From an uncultured Acidiferrobacteraceae bacterium (GTDB lineage: Bacteria > Pseudomonadota > Gammaproteobacteria > Acidiferrobacterales > SZUA-150): a stretch of DNA of 64,000 nt. Positions 38,303 through 47,908 of this stretch are shown here, piece by piece. Location of the stretch: NCBI GenBank assembly GCA_913009895.1, contig CAJVXY010000007.1, positions 22,901-86,900 of the forward strand, read 5' to 3'. A program made the translations under genes and the position numbers. Each line of letters begins with the position of its first letter. The stretch's first letter is position 1. Under the pieces are notes generated by a model. It was not told the DNA's origin. It saw only the letters and a program-made list of their open reading frames with translations, and ran no database searches.

Positions 38303-39406
38303 ATGGCAGCACACGCACTTATTTACGATGATTATGACTGCATTCCTGATGCGGAATGTGAGCAGCGTATTATTGATGCCAAGGCAGCGTTGGGGGAACG
38401 GCTCGTTATCCTCGGTCATCACTACCAGCGCGATGAGGTTTTTCGACACGCCGATTATACCGGTGACTCTTTAAAACTGTCTCGAATAGCGGCCGCATCA
38501 AAGGCCGATTATATTGTTTTTTGTGGCGTGCACTTCATGGCCGAAGTGGCCGATATCCTGTCCCGGGATAATCAAATGGCCATTTTGCCGGATTTGTCTG
38601 CCGGCTGCTCTATGGCTGATATGGCCAACCTGGCCAATGTCAACCGCGCCTGGCGGGAACTGAACACGGTGCTTGATGTTGAGTCCCAGGTCACCCCAAT
38701 TACTTATATCAACTCGGCTGCAGACCTGAAGGCTTTCTGTGGCAAGCACGACGGTATTGTCTGCACCTCTACCAATGCCGGTGAGGTGATGCAATGGGCA
38801 TTTGAGCAACGGGAAAAGATATTGTTTTTCCCCGATCAGCATTTGGGCAGGAATACCGGTTACTCAAAACTGGATATTCCCCTGGCGGATATGGTGGTGT
38901 GGGACTTCGATCTGCCACTGGGCGGGCTTACCAAGGACCAAATTTTGAATGCCAGGCTGATTCTTTGGAAAGGTTTTTGCTCAGTACACCAGGTATTCAA
39001 ACCCGAACATATTACTGCTTTTCGTGCGCGCCACCCCCAGGGAAAAGTGATCTCCCATCCCGAGGCAAGTTTTGAGGTTTGCCAGTCCTCAGATTTTGTT
39101 GGCTCAACGGAATTTATTATTAGAACGGTTGCTGATTCGGCGCCGGGCAGCCATTGGCTGGTAGGGACTGAGCTCAACCTGGTGAATCGATTACAGGCCA
39201 ACCACGCCCATGAAAATAAACATATCGAATTTATGTCGCCCACGGTCTGCATGTGTTCCACCATGTTTCGTATCGATCCCCAACGCCTTGTCTGGACCCT
39301 GGAAAACCTGGTCGAAGGCAATGTGGTTAATCGTATTCATGTCAGCCAACAGGAAGCTGAGTTGGCCCGCCTGGCGCTGGATCGCATGTTGACGGTTTCT
39401 CACTGA
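38303..39406 (+). CDS. nadA: Quinolinate synthase
   Basis: 4Fe-4S enzyme condensing iminoaspartate and dihydroxyacetone phosphate to quinolinate in NAD synthesis. 367 residues. The substrate-binding segments LGHHYQRDEVFRHADYTGDSL, FCGVHFMAEVADIL, PDLSAGCSMADM, CTSTNAGEVMQWA and FPDQHLGRNTG are present. A cysteine-rich MCMCSTMFRID near the C terminus supplies one of the cluster ligands. No nadB or nadC is visible nearby. Confidence 0.96.
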   Translation: MAAHALIYDDYDCIPDAECEQRIIDAKAALGERLVILGHHYQRDEVFRHADYTGDSLKLSRIAAASKADYIVFCGVHFMAEVADILSRDNQMAILPDLSAGCSMADMANLANVNRAWRELNTVLDVESQVTPITYINSAADLKAFCGKHDGIVCTSTNAGEVMQWAFEQREKILFFPDQHLGRNTGYSKLDIPLADMVVWDFDLPLGGLTKDQILNARLILWKGFCSVHQVFKPEHITAFRARHPQGKVISHPEASFEVCQSSDFVGSTEFIIRTVADSAPGSHWLVGTELNLVNRLQANHAHENKHIEFMSPTVCMCSTMFRIDPQRLVWTLENLVEGNVVNRIHVSQQEAELARLALDRMLTVSH

Positions 39407-39616
39407 AATTTTCACTGCCCCAATTTTCACACACCTTTTCTGGATCACTTTCCCGGGGCATGGTTCAAATCCAGCCAGTTCCAAAATGCCTCGTTACTCG
39501 ATTTTGTTTGGTCGTGCCGTCTGGTGCAATATTCGAGCTATGGTAAACTGCCAGCCATACCTAAATGAGGTATGCACGATAAACGAAATTAACTATTTTG
39601 AATTACGGGAGTAGTC

Positions 39617-40360
39617 ATGGCCGGTCACAGTAAATGGGCCAATATCCGGTTCCGCAAAGGCGCACAAGACGCCAAGCGCGGTAAAATATTTACCAAGCTT
39701 ATACGAGAAATTACGGTCGCTACCCGTATGGGTGGTGGCGATTCCAGTGCCAATCCGCGCCTGCGCACGGCCATTGACAAGGCCCTTGGTCAAAATATGA
39801 ACAAGGACAGGATCGAAAAAGCAATCCAAAGGGGCACAGGTGAAATTGAAGGCGCCCATTACGAAGAAGCACGTTACGAAGGTTATGGCCCCAGCGGCGT
39901 CGCGGTCTTGGTAGAGTGCACCACTGATAACAAAAACCGGACCGTGAGCGAAGTGCGACATGCCTTTTCCAAACATGGGGGCAATCTGGGCACCGATGGT
40001 TCGGTGGCATATTTGTTTAATCGATTGGGCATCCTGACTTATCCTGCTGGCAGTGATGAGGACGCGATTATGGAGGCAGCCCTTGAGGCCGGGGCCGAAG
40101 ATATTGTGACTGAAGATGACGGCACCATTGAGGTCACTATGCCGGCCGATCATTACCATGCCGTGCTGGCAGCGATGGGCACAGCAGGCCATGTACCCGA
40201 ACATTCAGAAATAACAGAACGGGCAACCACTGAAACCAAACTGGACGCAGAAGGTGCCGAGAAAATGCTGCGCATGCTCGATGCCCTGGAGGAACTGGAT
40301 GACGTACAGAACGTATTCAGTAATGCCGACATCCCTGAAGAGTTGCTGGAACCACAATAA
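39617..40360 (+). CDS. yebC: YebC/PmpR family protein (TACO1 type)
   Basis: 247 residues starting MAGHSKWANIRFRKGAQDAKRGKIFTKLIREITVA, the family signature, followed by RGTGEIEGAHYEEARYEGYGPSGVAVLVECTTDN. Members act as DNA-binding regulators and, more recently, as translation factors helping ribosomes through proline-rich stretches. Three bases before ruvC, the usual yebC-ruvCAB cluster of Gammaproteobacteria. Confidence 0.95.
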   Translation: MAGHSKWANIRFRKGAQDAKRGKIFTKLIREITVATRMGGGDSSANPRLRTAIDKALGQNMNKDRIEKAIQRGTGEIEGAHYEEARYEGYGPSGVAVLVECTTDNKNRTVSEVRHAFSKHGGNLGTDGSVAYLFNRLGILTYPAGSDEDAIMEAALEAGAEDIVTEDDGTIEVTMPADHYHAVLAAMGTAGHVPEHSEITERATTETKLDAEGAEKMLRMLDALEELDDVQNVFSNADIPEELLEPQ

Positions 40361-40363
40361 CCC

Positions 40364-40882
40364 ATGCGCATCCTTGGCATTGATCCCGGTTCCAGAGTGA
40401 CAGGATTTGGTGTCATTAATACTGATGCTCGCGGCAAACCTGGCTACCATGCCAGTGGTTGTATTCGTATCCCCGCAACTGAATTACCAGCAAGGTTAAA
40501 AGTCATTTTTGACGGCATCACAGAATTAATCCAGTTACATGAACCTGATGTGGTGGCAATCGAGAAGGTGTTTATGGCCCGCAATGCTGATTCTGCCTTG
40601 AAGCTGGGGCAGGCCCGGGGGGCCGCGATTTGTGCGGCCACCCAACACGATTTGCCCGTGACTGAATATACTGCCCTGCAGATTAAACAGGCCACCGTCG
40701 GTCGTGGTCACGCGGGCAAGGACCAGGTCACGCACATGGTGGTGGCGTTGCTTGGTCTATCTGCTGCGCCCCAGGTGGACGCGGCCGACGCACTGGCGTG
40801 CGCCATTTGCCATGCCCATCATCAGAAAGGCCAGGCGATGCTGGAGCAGGCATTACCACTGAATGCCGGACAGCATTCATGA
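40364..40882 (+). CDS. ruvC: Holliday junction resolvase RuvC
   Basis: Endonuclease that cuts recombination junctions. 172 residues; acidic active-site residues are visible in [12 protein letters not shown] (Asp7), AIEKVF and the C-terminal [13 protein letters not shown] with [10 protein letters not shown] before it. Stop overlaps the ruvA ATG (ATGA). Confidence 0.96.
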   Translation: MRILGIDPGSRVTGFGVINTDARGKPGYHASGCIRIPATELPARLKVIFDGITELIQLHEPDVVAIEKVFMARNADSALKLGQARGAAICAATQHDLPVTEYTALQIKQATVGRGHAGKDQVTHMVVALLGLSAAPQVDAADALACAICHAHHQKGQAMLEQALPLNAGQHS

Positions 40883-41481
40883 TTGGCCGCTTGCAAGGTG
40901 TGTTGCTGGTTAAAGAACCACCGTTGCTGCTGGTGGAGGTTGGCGGTGTGGGCTATGAGCTGGAGGCGCCCATGACCACGTTTTATGACTTGCCGGCAGT
41001 GGGCGAGAAAATCATTTTGCATACCCATATGGTGGTGCGGGAAGATGCCCAATTATTGTATGGCTTCTCAAAATTATCCCAAAGGCGATTATTCAGGGAT
41101 TTGCTTAAGGTCAATGGCGTGGGTCCGCGCATGGCATTGGCGGTTTTATCCGGTATGTCTGACCAGGAATTTGCCGACTGTATCATTCGTGAAGATGTCA
41201 CTCACTTAACCAAAATCCCGGGTGTTGGCCGAAAAACTGCGGAAAGATTAATTGTCGAAATGCGGGACAAGATGACAGCGCTCAAGGCAACGGTGGCCTC
41301 CGCGACGGGTACCGTGACCCCTGCCGTTCAGGATCCAGTGAGTGAGGCTGTCAGCGCCCTGGTTTCACTAGGTTATAAATCCCAGGAGGCCAGTCGCCTG
41401 GTGCGGGCAGTGGACGCCAATGAGAAAACAACCGAACAAATTATTCGTGAAGCCTTAAAGAGCATGACAGGCGTCGCATGA
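40879..41481 (+). CDS. ruvA: Holliday junction branch-migration protein RuvA
   Basis: Junction-binding tetramer subunit. The track start at 40798 lies in ruvC; the ATG at 40879 gives [31 protein letters not shown], the normal N terminus, and 200 residues. Two helix-hairpin-helix motifs ([16 protein letters not shown] and [16 protein letters not shown]) and the C-terminal RuvB-binding domain ([20 protein letters not shown]) are intact. Confidence 0.96.
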   Translation: MIGRLQGVLLVKEPPLLLVEVGGVGYELEAPMTTFYDLPAVGEKIILHTHMVVREDAQLLYGFSKLSQRRLFRDLLKVNGVGPRMALAVLSGMSDQEFADCIIREDVTHLTKIPGVGRKTAERLIVEMRDKMTALKATVASATGTVTPAVQDPVSEAVSALVSLGYKSQEASRLVRAVDANEKTTEQIIREALKSMTGVA

Positions 41482-41516
41482 GTATTAAAACGCAGCATGA
41501 ATATTAATTCGATAAT

Positions 41517-42578
41517 ATGATTGAAAACGACAGATTAGTGTCAGCCCATGTGTTGGCTCACGATGAAGAAGTGATGCAGGATCCAGGTCTGCGTCCTTTG
41601 AAGTTAACTGACTACATTGGTCAGCCCCATATCCACGAGCAGTTTGAGGTGTTTATCCCTGCTGCCCGGGCCCGTAAGGAAGCCCTGGATCACGTGCTGT
41701 TATTTGGTCCGCCCGGACTGGGTAAAACCACCCTGGCCCATATCATTGCCCACGAGATGGGATCAAACCTGCGTTCGACTTCGGGTCCGGTACTGGAGCG
41801 GGCGGGGGATCTGGCTGCATTGTTGACCAATCTCGAGGCCCACGATGTTTTGTTCATTGACGAAATTCACCGCCTGAGCCCCGTTGTCGAGGAAATACTC
41901 TACCCGGCCCTGGAAGACTACCAGCTGGATATCATAATCGGCGAAGGGCCGGCTGCCCGTTCCATTAAACTGGATCTGCCACCATTTACCCTGATTGGCG
42001 CCACAACCCGCGCCGGTTTACTGACCTCACCCCTGCGGGATCGTTTTGGTATTGTCCAGCGCCTGGAGTTTTACTCGCAACCGGATTTAGCCCATATCGT
42101 CAATCGCTCCGCGAGTATTCTCGGTATCAAGTCAGAACAAGCTGGTGTCGAGGCGATTGCCTCACGTTCCCGCGGTACACCCCGTATCGCCAATCGTTTA
42201 TTAAGGCGGGCGCGAGATTATGCGGAGATTAAAGGAGACGGGGTACTGACCGGTGACATTGCCGCTGCGGCTTTAGACATGTTAGATGTAGACCCCAATG
42301 GCCTGGATACGCTGGACCGGAAATTCATGCTGACTTTACTGGAAAAATTTGATGGCGGGCCAGTGGGCATTGATAACCTGGCGGCGGCCATTGGGGAAGA
42401 AAAAGGCACGTTGGAGGATGTCATCGAACCTTACTTGATTCAACAGGGCTTGATCATGCGTACCGCCCGTGGCCGACAGGCAACCCGCCATGCCTGGCAG
42501 TATTTTGGATTAAACATGACGAGTGATGCCAAGGGACAAAATGAATTGTTTGACAATGAAAATGAAAGTATTAAATAA
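41517..42578 (+). CDS. ruvB: Holliday junction DNA helicase RuvB
   Basis: Hexameric AAA+ motor driving branch migration with RuvA. 353 residues with Walker [13 protein letters not shown], Walker [12 protein letters not shown], sensor 1 [18 protein letters not shown] and the arginine-finger region, plus the winged helix at the C terminus ([25 protein letters not shown]). 35 bases after ruvA. Confidence 0.98.
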   Translation: MIENDRLVSAHVLAHDEEVMQDPGLRPLKLTDYIGQPHIHEQFEVFIPAARARKEALDHVLLFGPPGLGKTTLAHIIAHEMGSNLRSTSGPVLERAGDLAALLTNLEAHDVLFIDEIHRLSPVVEEILYPALEDYQLDIIIGEGPAARSIKLDLPPFTLIGATTRAGLLTSPLRDRFGIVQRLEFYSQPDLAHIVNRSASILGIKSEQAGVEAIASRSRGTPRIANRLLRRARDYAEIKGDGVLTGDIAAAALDMLDVDPNGLDTLDRKFMLTLLEKFDGGPVGIDNLAAAIGEEKGTLEDVIEPYLIQQGLIMRTARGRQATRHAWQYFGLNMTSDAKGQNELFDNENESIK

Positions 42579-42661
42579 ATTATCTTGTAACCATTTTATT
42601 TTGACCCTTTTTATTAAACCTGACGTTTACCTGTTATCAACCACAATACAGTCTGGCATAC

Positions 42662-43087
42662 GTGAAGTTCGTGAGTAATAGTGTTTTTTCCATTCCGGTG
42701 CGCATTTATTATGAAGACACTGATACTGGTGGCGTGGTTTATTACGCCAATTATTTGCGTTTTATGGAGCGTGCCCGCACTGACTGGTTGCGGCATCAGG
42801 GTTTTGAGCAAACAGCATTGGCAGATGAGCATCAAATCGTGCTGGCTGTGAAACAAGCCAACATCAAATATATCAAACCGGCAAGACTGGATGATTCATT
42901 AGAAGTGAGCGCAAAAATAACCCGCATCGGCAGTGCCAGTATTACTTTTAACCAGCAGGTGAGCCGGGCCCGGGAATTGTTATGTGATGGCGAAGTCAGA
43001 ATTGTTTGTCTGGACACAATAACATTCAGACCAAAAGCGATCCCGGATTTTTTCCTGGATAAAATACAGGTAGACCAGAATTCATAA
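42662..43087 (+). CDS. ybgC: Tol-Pal associated acyl-CoA thioesterase
   Basis: Hotdog-fold thioesterase, 141 residues. RIYYEDTDTGGVVYYANYLRFMERARTDWLR is the 4-hydroxybenzoyl-CoA thioesterase-type active-site segment with the catalytic Asp. Starts at a GTG; another GTG three codons later is possible. First gene of the tol-pal cluster, as in E. coli. Its exact acyl substrate here is unknown. Confidence 0.93.
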   Translation: MKFVSNSVFSIPVRIYYEDTDTGGVVYYANYLRFMERARTDWLRHQGFEQTALADEHQIVLAVKQANIKYIKPARLDDSLEVSAKITRIGSASITFNQQVSRARELLCDGEVRIVCLDTITFRPKAIPDFFLDKIQVDQNS

Positions 43088-43141
43088 TGAAAAAATTTAA
43101 ACAAAAATTAGATTAATACAATTTAGTGATGGGAGTTAAGT

Positions 43142-43834
43142 ATGGTATCGGCCACTGAGGGCATCGAATTTTTTACACTGATCACGGAAGCCAGCCTGTT
43201 GGTGCAGTTGGTGATGTTATTACTATTAATAGCTTCACTCATGTCATGGACCATGATTTTCAGAAAATGGTTTGCCATCAAATGGGCTACACGGCAGGCC
43301 ACACGTTTTGAAGATAAATTCTGGTCAGGCGGTAACTTGTCACAAATGTTCAGTGAACTTACAGAGAAGGATTCACAGCCCACTGGCATGGCCAGTTTGT
43401 TCGTGGATGGGTTCAGGGAGTATCGACGACTGCAACAAGCCAATGCCCCGGCGGGTGATATCCTCAGCGGTGTCCAACGCGCCATGCGGGTGGCCTTGAT
43501 GCGCGAAGCCGATTACATGGAAACCAACCTTGCGTTTCTGGCGACCGTCGGCTCTACCAGCCCCTACGTGGGTTTATTTGGGACGGTTTGGGGTATTATG
43601 AACTCATTTCGATCATTGAGTCTTTCCCAGCAGGCTACAATCGCCCAGGTGGCGCCGGGCATCGCCGAAGCACTGGTGGCCACGGCCATGGGTCTGTTTG
43701 CCGCAATCCCGGCAGTGATTGCTTATAATCGATATTCCAACCAGGTGGAACGGTTATTGACCCGCTACGAGGTCTTTAGCGAGGAGTTTTCCAGTATCGT
43801 CCATCGTCAGGCCAGGAGTGAAAACAAGCCATGA
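43142..43834 (+). CDS. tolQ: TolQ, Tol-Pal proton-channel subunit
   Basis: ExbB/MotA-related inner-membrane protein powering outer-membrane constriction. 230 residues, three membrane segments: near the N terminus (LVQLVMLLLLIASLMSWTMIF), TVGSTSPYVGLFGTVWGIMNSF and IAEALVATAMGLFAAIPAVIAYN. It overlaps tolR by four bases. Confidence 0.96.
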   Translation: MVSATEGIEFFTLITEASLLVQLVMLLLLIASLMSWTMIFRKWFAIKWATRQATRFEDKFWSGGNLSQMFSELTEKDSQPTGMASLFVDGFREYRRLQQANAPAGDILSGVQRAMRVALMREADYMETNLAFLATVGSTSPYVGLFGTVWGIMNSFRSLSLSQQATIAQVAPGIAEALVATAMGLFAAIPAVIAYNRYSNQVERLLTRYEVFSEEFSSIVHRQARSENKP

Positions 43835-44274
43835 CTGTGAGTTTGCGGCCTAAAAAACGCCTGATGAGCGAGATTAATGTCGTGCCCTACATTGATGTCA
43901 TGCTGGTACTATTGGTAATTTTCATGATAACTGCGCCCCTGCTCACCCAGGGCATAAAAGTAGAGTTACCCCAGGCCTCGGCAAAACCGGTTGATACCCA
44001 GGACCAGGAAATCCTCGTGGTCACTGTCAATCGTAAGGGCAGGCTTTATCTTGATGACAGGAAAATTAGCAAAAAAAACTTAAAGAAAAAAGTGGCCAAA
44101 ATATTAAAATTACGACCCAAAACACCGGTTGTCGTCCGCGGCGACAAACGTGTGGCCTATGGCAAAGTGATAGAGACTATGGTTTTGTTACAGGAGGCCG
44201 GGGTGCCGAATGTCGGTTTGGTTACCGAGAACCCACCAAACAATAGTTCAACAAACAGAAAAAAGCGTAAATGA
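43831..44274 (+). CDS. tolR: TolR, Tol-Pal proton-channel subunit
   Basis: 147 residues, one membrane helix near the start (INVVPYIDVMLVLLVIFMITAPLL) holding the essential Asp of the proton channel, then a periplasmic domain. ExbD family. ATG overlaps the tolQ stop. The C-terminal end is Asn/Lys-rich. Confidence 0.96.
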   Translation: MTVSLRPKKRLMSEINVVPYIDVMLVLLVIFMITAPLLTQGIKVELPQASAKPVDTQDQEILVVTVNRKGRLYLDDRKISKKNLKKKVAKILKLRPKTPVVVRGDKRVAYGKVIETMVLLQEAGVPNVGLVTENPPNNSSTNRKKRK

Positions 44275-44359
44275 TTTGTTTAAATTCAGTCAGGTTTGAT
44301 TTAGCTGATTTGTTTCAATAAAGTCTGATTTAGGTTGTTTGATTCGGAACGGGCCGTAA

Positions 44360-45094
44360 ATGATTGCAAGTAGAGAAAGGGTTACCAAAAAGGGGGGGTC
44401 ACGCACCGGTGGACGCAAACCTATTTACTATTCAGTGGCAATCCATGTGGCCTTGCTGGTTTTATTGGCGATTAGTGTTCACTGGAGCTGGAAGGATGAC
44501 AGCCCCGGGGTGATGAAGGCCAGGGTGATCGATATTAAACCTGCCAAACAAAAGACGATCGTAAAAACTGAAAAGAAAAAACAGGCCAATACCGAAAAAG
44601 AAAACAGGAAAAAACTGGAGAAAAAAAAGAAACAACAGGCGGCGCTGAAACTAAAAAAAGAAGCTGATCGTAAACGCACGGCCAAAAAAAAACGCAAACA
44701 GGAAGCTGAAGCGCGCAAACGTGTGGCTGAGCAGTCTCTGCAAGAAAGCCTGGTTGCAGAAGAAGCAGAACGTGTGGAAGCAGAGCGCCGGGCGCGGGCC
44801 AATGAATTTGCCGATAAGTACCGGGCCATTATTCGACAAAAGGTTAGTCGCAACTGGGTGCGGCCGGGCGGGTCAAGAAAAGGGCTCCAGGTCATAGTTC
44901 GGGTCAGGTTGCTCGCCAGCGGTGATGTGCTTGAAGTATCAATTATTCAATCAAGTGGGGATGCATTATTTGATCGATCAGTAGAGAATGCAGTGCGCAA
45001 GGCATCACCATTACCAATACCGCAAGATAAGGATTTATTTGATTACTTCCGTGAAATTAAATTTTTGTTTAATCCCGAGGACAATAGCCGTTAA
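44360..45094 (+). CDS. tolA: TolA, energy-coupling periplasmic rod
   Basis: 244 residues, shorter than E. coli TolA (421). One N-terminal membrane segment (YYSVAIHVALLVLLAISVHW), a long Lys/Ala/Glu/Arg-rich helix (about residues 60-150) and a C-terminal domain (IIRQKVSRNWVRPGGSRKGLQVIVRVRLLASGDVLEVSIIQSSGDALFDRSVENAVRKASPLPIP) that contacts TolB and Pal. An 85-base gap separates it from tolR. TAATG overlap with tolB. Confidence 0.95.
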   Translation: MIASRERVTKKGGSRTGGRKPIYYSVAIHVALLVLLAISVHWSWKDDSPGVMKARVIDIKPAKQKTIVKTEKKKQANTEKENRKKLEKKKKQQAALKLKKEADRKRTAKKKRKQEAEARKRVAEQSLQESLVAEEAERVEAERRARANEFADKYRAIIRQKVSRNWVRPGGSRKGLQVIVRVRLLASGDVLEVSIIQSSGDALFDRSVENAVRKASPLPIPQDKDLFDYFREIKFLFNPEDNSR

Positions 45095-46425
45095 TGCGTA
45101 AAACACTTTCTATTATTTTTGTTTGTTTAATTAGTTGGCCCGCCCTGTCTCAGGCAATTTTAACGATAGAAATTACCCAGGGCGAAGCAACAGGACTGCC
45201 CATTGCCGTGGTTGAATTTGGCTGGAACAGTAAAGGCAAAGTGCCGCACCAGGTACCGCAAAATATTGGCCAGATAATTGAGTCTGATCTAAGGCGTAGC
45301 GGTAAATTTAACCCGGTTGCCCAAAAGGATTTTGTCTCCCAGCCCCATACCAATAGCGATGTGGTTTTCAAGGACTGGCGAATTGCCAGGGCCGAGGCAT
45401 TGCTGATAGGCAATGTCACCGAAGTCTCAGGCAAACGTTACCAGGTTGAGTTCCGTTTATACGACGTATTCAAACAAACCCAGTTGGCGGGTTTTCGCTA
45501 TACCGTCTCGGCGGACATGTTGCGCCTGGTGGCCCACCAGATTAGCGACCTGGTCTACGAGAAATTGACTGGCGAGCCGGGCGCATTTACTGCCCAGATT
45601 GCTTATGTGACCAAGGAAACCCGTCGGCAACAGGGGCGTAACCGCGTTGTCTACAAGCTCCAGGTTGCGGATTCTGACGGATATGGCCCACGCACGGTGG
45701 TGACCTCAAAAGAGCCCCTGTTATCACCAAGCTGGTCTGTTGACGCCAGGCAGGTTGCTTATGTTTCTTTTGAGCGCAAACGGCCGATTGTTTATATCCA
45801 AAATCTGGCATCGGGCAAACGACAAAAATTGTCCGGATTTAAGGGTATCAATAGCGCACCTGCATTCTCACCGGACGGTAAAAATATTGCATTAACATTA
45901 TCAAAAGATGGCAATCCGGAGATATATGTCATGAATCTGGCCACTCGGCGCCTGCAACGGTTAACGAGAAACAGGGCCATTGACACCGAACCAGCCTGGT
46001 CTCCTGACGGCCAGCGTCTTGTTTTTACGTCTGATCGGGCAGGTAAACCCCAAATTTATATGATGGATAGTGATGGCGGTAATGTCGAAAGAATGACCTT
46101 CGAGGGCGGTTATAATGCCCGCGCGTCATTTTCACCCGATGGCAAGAGATTAACACTGGTGACGAGGGAAAATGGCAAGTATCATATCGGCGTGCTATAT
46201 CTGAACGATCGATCATTGCATATGGTCACGGATACCCAATTGGATGAGTCGCCCAGTTTTTCACCCAATGGTGCCATAATCATTTATGCTACTGAAGTCA
46301 GGGGACGTGGCGTACTTGCCTCTGTATCATCAGATGGGCGAACGCGACAGTTATACCGATTCGAGACAGGTGATGTGAGAGAACCTGCTTGGTCACCAAT
46401 TAACCAACAATTAAGATACCAATGA
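45094..46425 (+). CDS. tolB: TolB, periplasmic beta-propeller of the Tol-Pal system
   Basis: 443 residues with signal peptide (TLSIIFVCLISWPALSQA), an N-terminal domain and a six-blade propeller of repeated blades such as SPDGKNIALTLSKDGNPEIYVMNL, SPDGQRLVFTSDRAGKPQIYMMD and SPDGKRLTLVTRENGKYHIGV. Binds Pal and TolA. Starts in the tolA stop codon. Confidence 0.97.
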   Translation: MRKTLSIIFVCLISWPALSQAILTIEITQGEATGLPIAVVEFGWNSKGKVPHQVPQNIGQIIESDLRRSGKFNPVAQKDFVSQPHTNSDVVFKDWRIARAEALLIGNVTEVSGKRYQVEFRLYDVFKQTQLAGFRYTVSADMLRLVAHQISDLVYEKLTGEPGAFTAQIAYVTKETRRQQGRNRVVYKLQVADSDGYGPRTVVTSKEPLLSPSWSVDARQVAYVSFERKRPIVYIQNLASGKRQKLSGFKGINSAPAFSPDGKNIALTLSKDGNPEIYVMNLATRRLQRLTRNRAIDTEPAWSPDGQRLVFTSDRAGKPQIYMMDSDGGNVERMTFEGGYNARASFSPDGKRLTLVTRENGKYHIGVLYLNDRSLHMVTDTQLDESPSFSPNGAIIIYATEVRGRGVLASVSSDGRTRQLYRFETGDVREPAWSPINQQLRYQ

Positions 46426-46437
46426 GAGGAGTAGGAG

Positions 46438-46917
46438 ATGAAAAAAGCAATTTGGATGATCCCTTTAACAATACTGGCACTTGGCCTGAGTAGTTGTGGC
46501 GGTGACGAGGCGGTAAAACCGGCAGTGGATGACCAATCTGGCGCCCAGACAACACCTGCAGATACCGGCTCTTCAGCTGGTGCAGATTTATTGTCAGAAC
46601 GCCGTGTTTACTTCGAATATGACAGCAGCGCTATCGATGGTGAATACGCAGCTATCGTTGAAGCCCATGCCAAACATTTATCCAGTAACACGAGCCTGAA
46701 TGTAACGCTGGAAGGACATGCCGATGAGCGTGGTACCCGCGAATATAACCTGGCTCTAGGTGAAAGACGTGCCAAAGCGGTAGCCCGGATGATGAAAGCA
46801 CTGGGTGTATCAGGCAGTCGTATCAATGTTGTTTCTTATGGTGAAGAAAAACCATTGGCACTTGAGCATAATGAATCAGCATGGCGCCAGAATCGTCGTG
46901 TGGAAATAATTTATTAA
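46438..46917 (+). CDS. pal: Peptidoglycan-associated lipoprotein Pal
   Basis: 159 residues. Lipoprotein signal IPLTILALGLSSC, then a short disordered linker and an OmpA-type domain: RRVYFEYDSSAIDGEYAAIVEAHAKHL and VTLEGHADERGTREYNLALGERRAKAVARMMKALGV, ending QNRRVEIIY. Outer-membrane anchored and peptidoglycan-binding. Shine-Dalgarno GAGAGGAGTAGG. Confidence 0.97.
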   Translation: MKKAIWMIPLTILALGLSSCGGDEAVKPAVDDQSGAQTTPADTGSSAGADLLSERRVYFEYDSSAIDGEYAAIVEAHAKHLSSNTSLNVTLEGHADERGTREYNLALGERRAKAVARMMKALGVSGSRINVVSYGEEKPLALEHNESAWRQNRRVEIIY

Positions 46918-46970
46918 GCACCAGTTTGCTTGATATTATTCTCAAACGTTTTTACTGTGGTACTGACACT

Positions 46971-47891
46971 GTGATATCAAACAAGACACCGCGCAATTTT
47001 GCGCGGTGTTTTTTTTTGGTGATAGTTCTATTGGCTTGGCAGGGTGCAGTGTTTGCGATTGATCGTTTGCCAGATCGCCGTAGCTCTAAACATTCTACTT
47101 CCAAGTCTGCCGCCTCATCTGCTTCTGGCCAGCTCTCGGCCTCATCCGAATCCCTGATTGAATTGTTGGGCCAGGTGGACAGTCTCCAGAATGAACTTCA
47201 GGAATTGCGCAATCAATCCGAAGTGCAGGCCTACGAGATTGAACGGCTCAAGAAACAGCAGAAGGATGTGTTGCGGGATCTGGATCAAAGATTGGGGCGC
47301 CTGGAACGAGGCGAGAAAGGCACTGCCGGTGCCGGGATACCAGGTCCAACCGGGACCATAAGTATACTTGAACGGCCGTCAGGAAAGACAGGTACCGGTA
47401 GTGCCATCAGCAGCGGTACTAAATCGGCAAGTAAACCCGGGACAACAGGCAAGCGACCGGCAGCAAAACCACCTGGCACAAAAACCAAGCCAGCTTCACA
47501 GGCACAAAAAGAATACGATGCCGCTTTTGCATTATTAAAGCAGGGCTTGTATGAAAAGGCGGCCAAGTCTTTTCGATCATTCGTGAAACGCAATCCAAAT
47601 CATAAGTTGGCTGGAAATGCCCAGTACTGGATCGGGGAAGCAAATTACGTCATGCGTAATTTTAAAGTTGCCCTGAAAGAATTTAAAAAAGTACCGGCCA
47701 ATTATCCGAAAAGTAACAAAGTAGCTGATGCCGAATTAAAAATTGGTTATGTTTATTTTGAGATGGAAGACTGGAGCAAAGCGAGCAAGACATTAAAGAA
47801 TGTAATCAAGTCTTACCCAAATACCCGGGTAGCAAAATATGCTGAAAACAGGCTTGCTAAAATCAAAAAGAGCAAAAAAAAGAAAAAGTAA
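46971..47891 (+). CDS. cpoB: CpoB/YbgF, Tol-Pal associated TPR protein (start uncertain)
   Basis: Periplasmic protein coordinating peptidoglycan synthesis with Tol. Coiled coil (LIELLGQVDSLQNELQELRNQSEVQAYEIERLKKQQKDVLRDLDQRLGRLERG), a Gly/Pro/Thr-rich linker, then three TPRs (EYDAAFALLKQGLYEKAAKSFRSFVKRNPNHKLAGNAQYWIGEANY and on) and a Lys-rich end. GTG at 46971 gives 306 residues and a good signal peptide (NFARCFFLVIVLLAWQGAVFA). The terminator-like hairpin at 46986-47017 lies inside this start region; a start at TTG 47016 or GTG 47019 would avoid it but leave an uncharged signal. No Shine-Dalgarno is seen for any. Confidence 0.88.
   Translation: MISNKTPRNFARCFFLVIVLLAWQGAVFAIDRLPDRRSSKHSTSKSAASSASGQLSASSESLIELLGQVDSLQNELQELRNQSEVQAYEIERLKKQQKDVLRDLDQRLGRLERGEKGTAGAGIPGPTGTISILERPSGKTGTGSAISSGTKSASKPGTTGKRPAAKPPGTKTKPASQAQKEYDAAFALLKQGLYEKAAKSFRSFVKRNPNHKLAGNAQYWIGEANYVMRNFKVALKEFKKVPANYPKSNKVADAELKIGYVYFEMEDWSKASKTLKNVIKSYPNTRVAKYAENRLAKIKKSKKKKK
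46986..47017 (+). terminator. Terminator-like hairpin between pal and cpoB, overlapping the predicted cpoB start
   Basis: Perfect inverted repeat ACACCGCGCAA-TT-TTGCGCGGTGT followed by nine T. It is as strong as any terminator in the window, yet lies within the best cpoB reading frame. Confidence 0.8.
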
Positions 47892-47908
47892 TATTGTCTC
47901 CGCAATAA

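Noticed and set aside
44275-44359. A missed small gene between tolR and tolA
   Set aside because: The gap is only 85 bases with no start plus Shine-Dalgarno combination.
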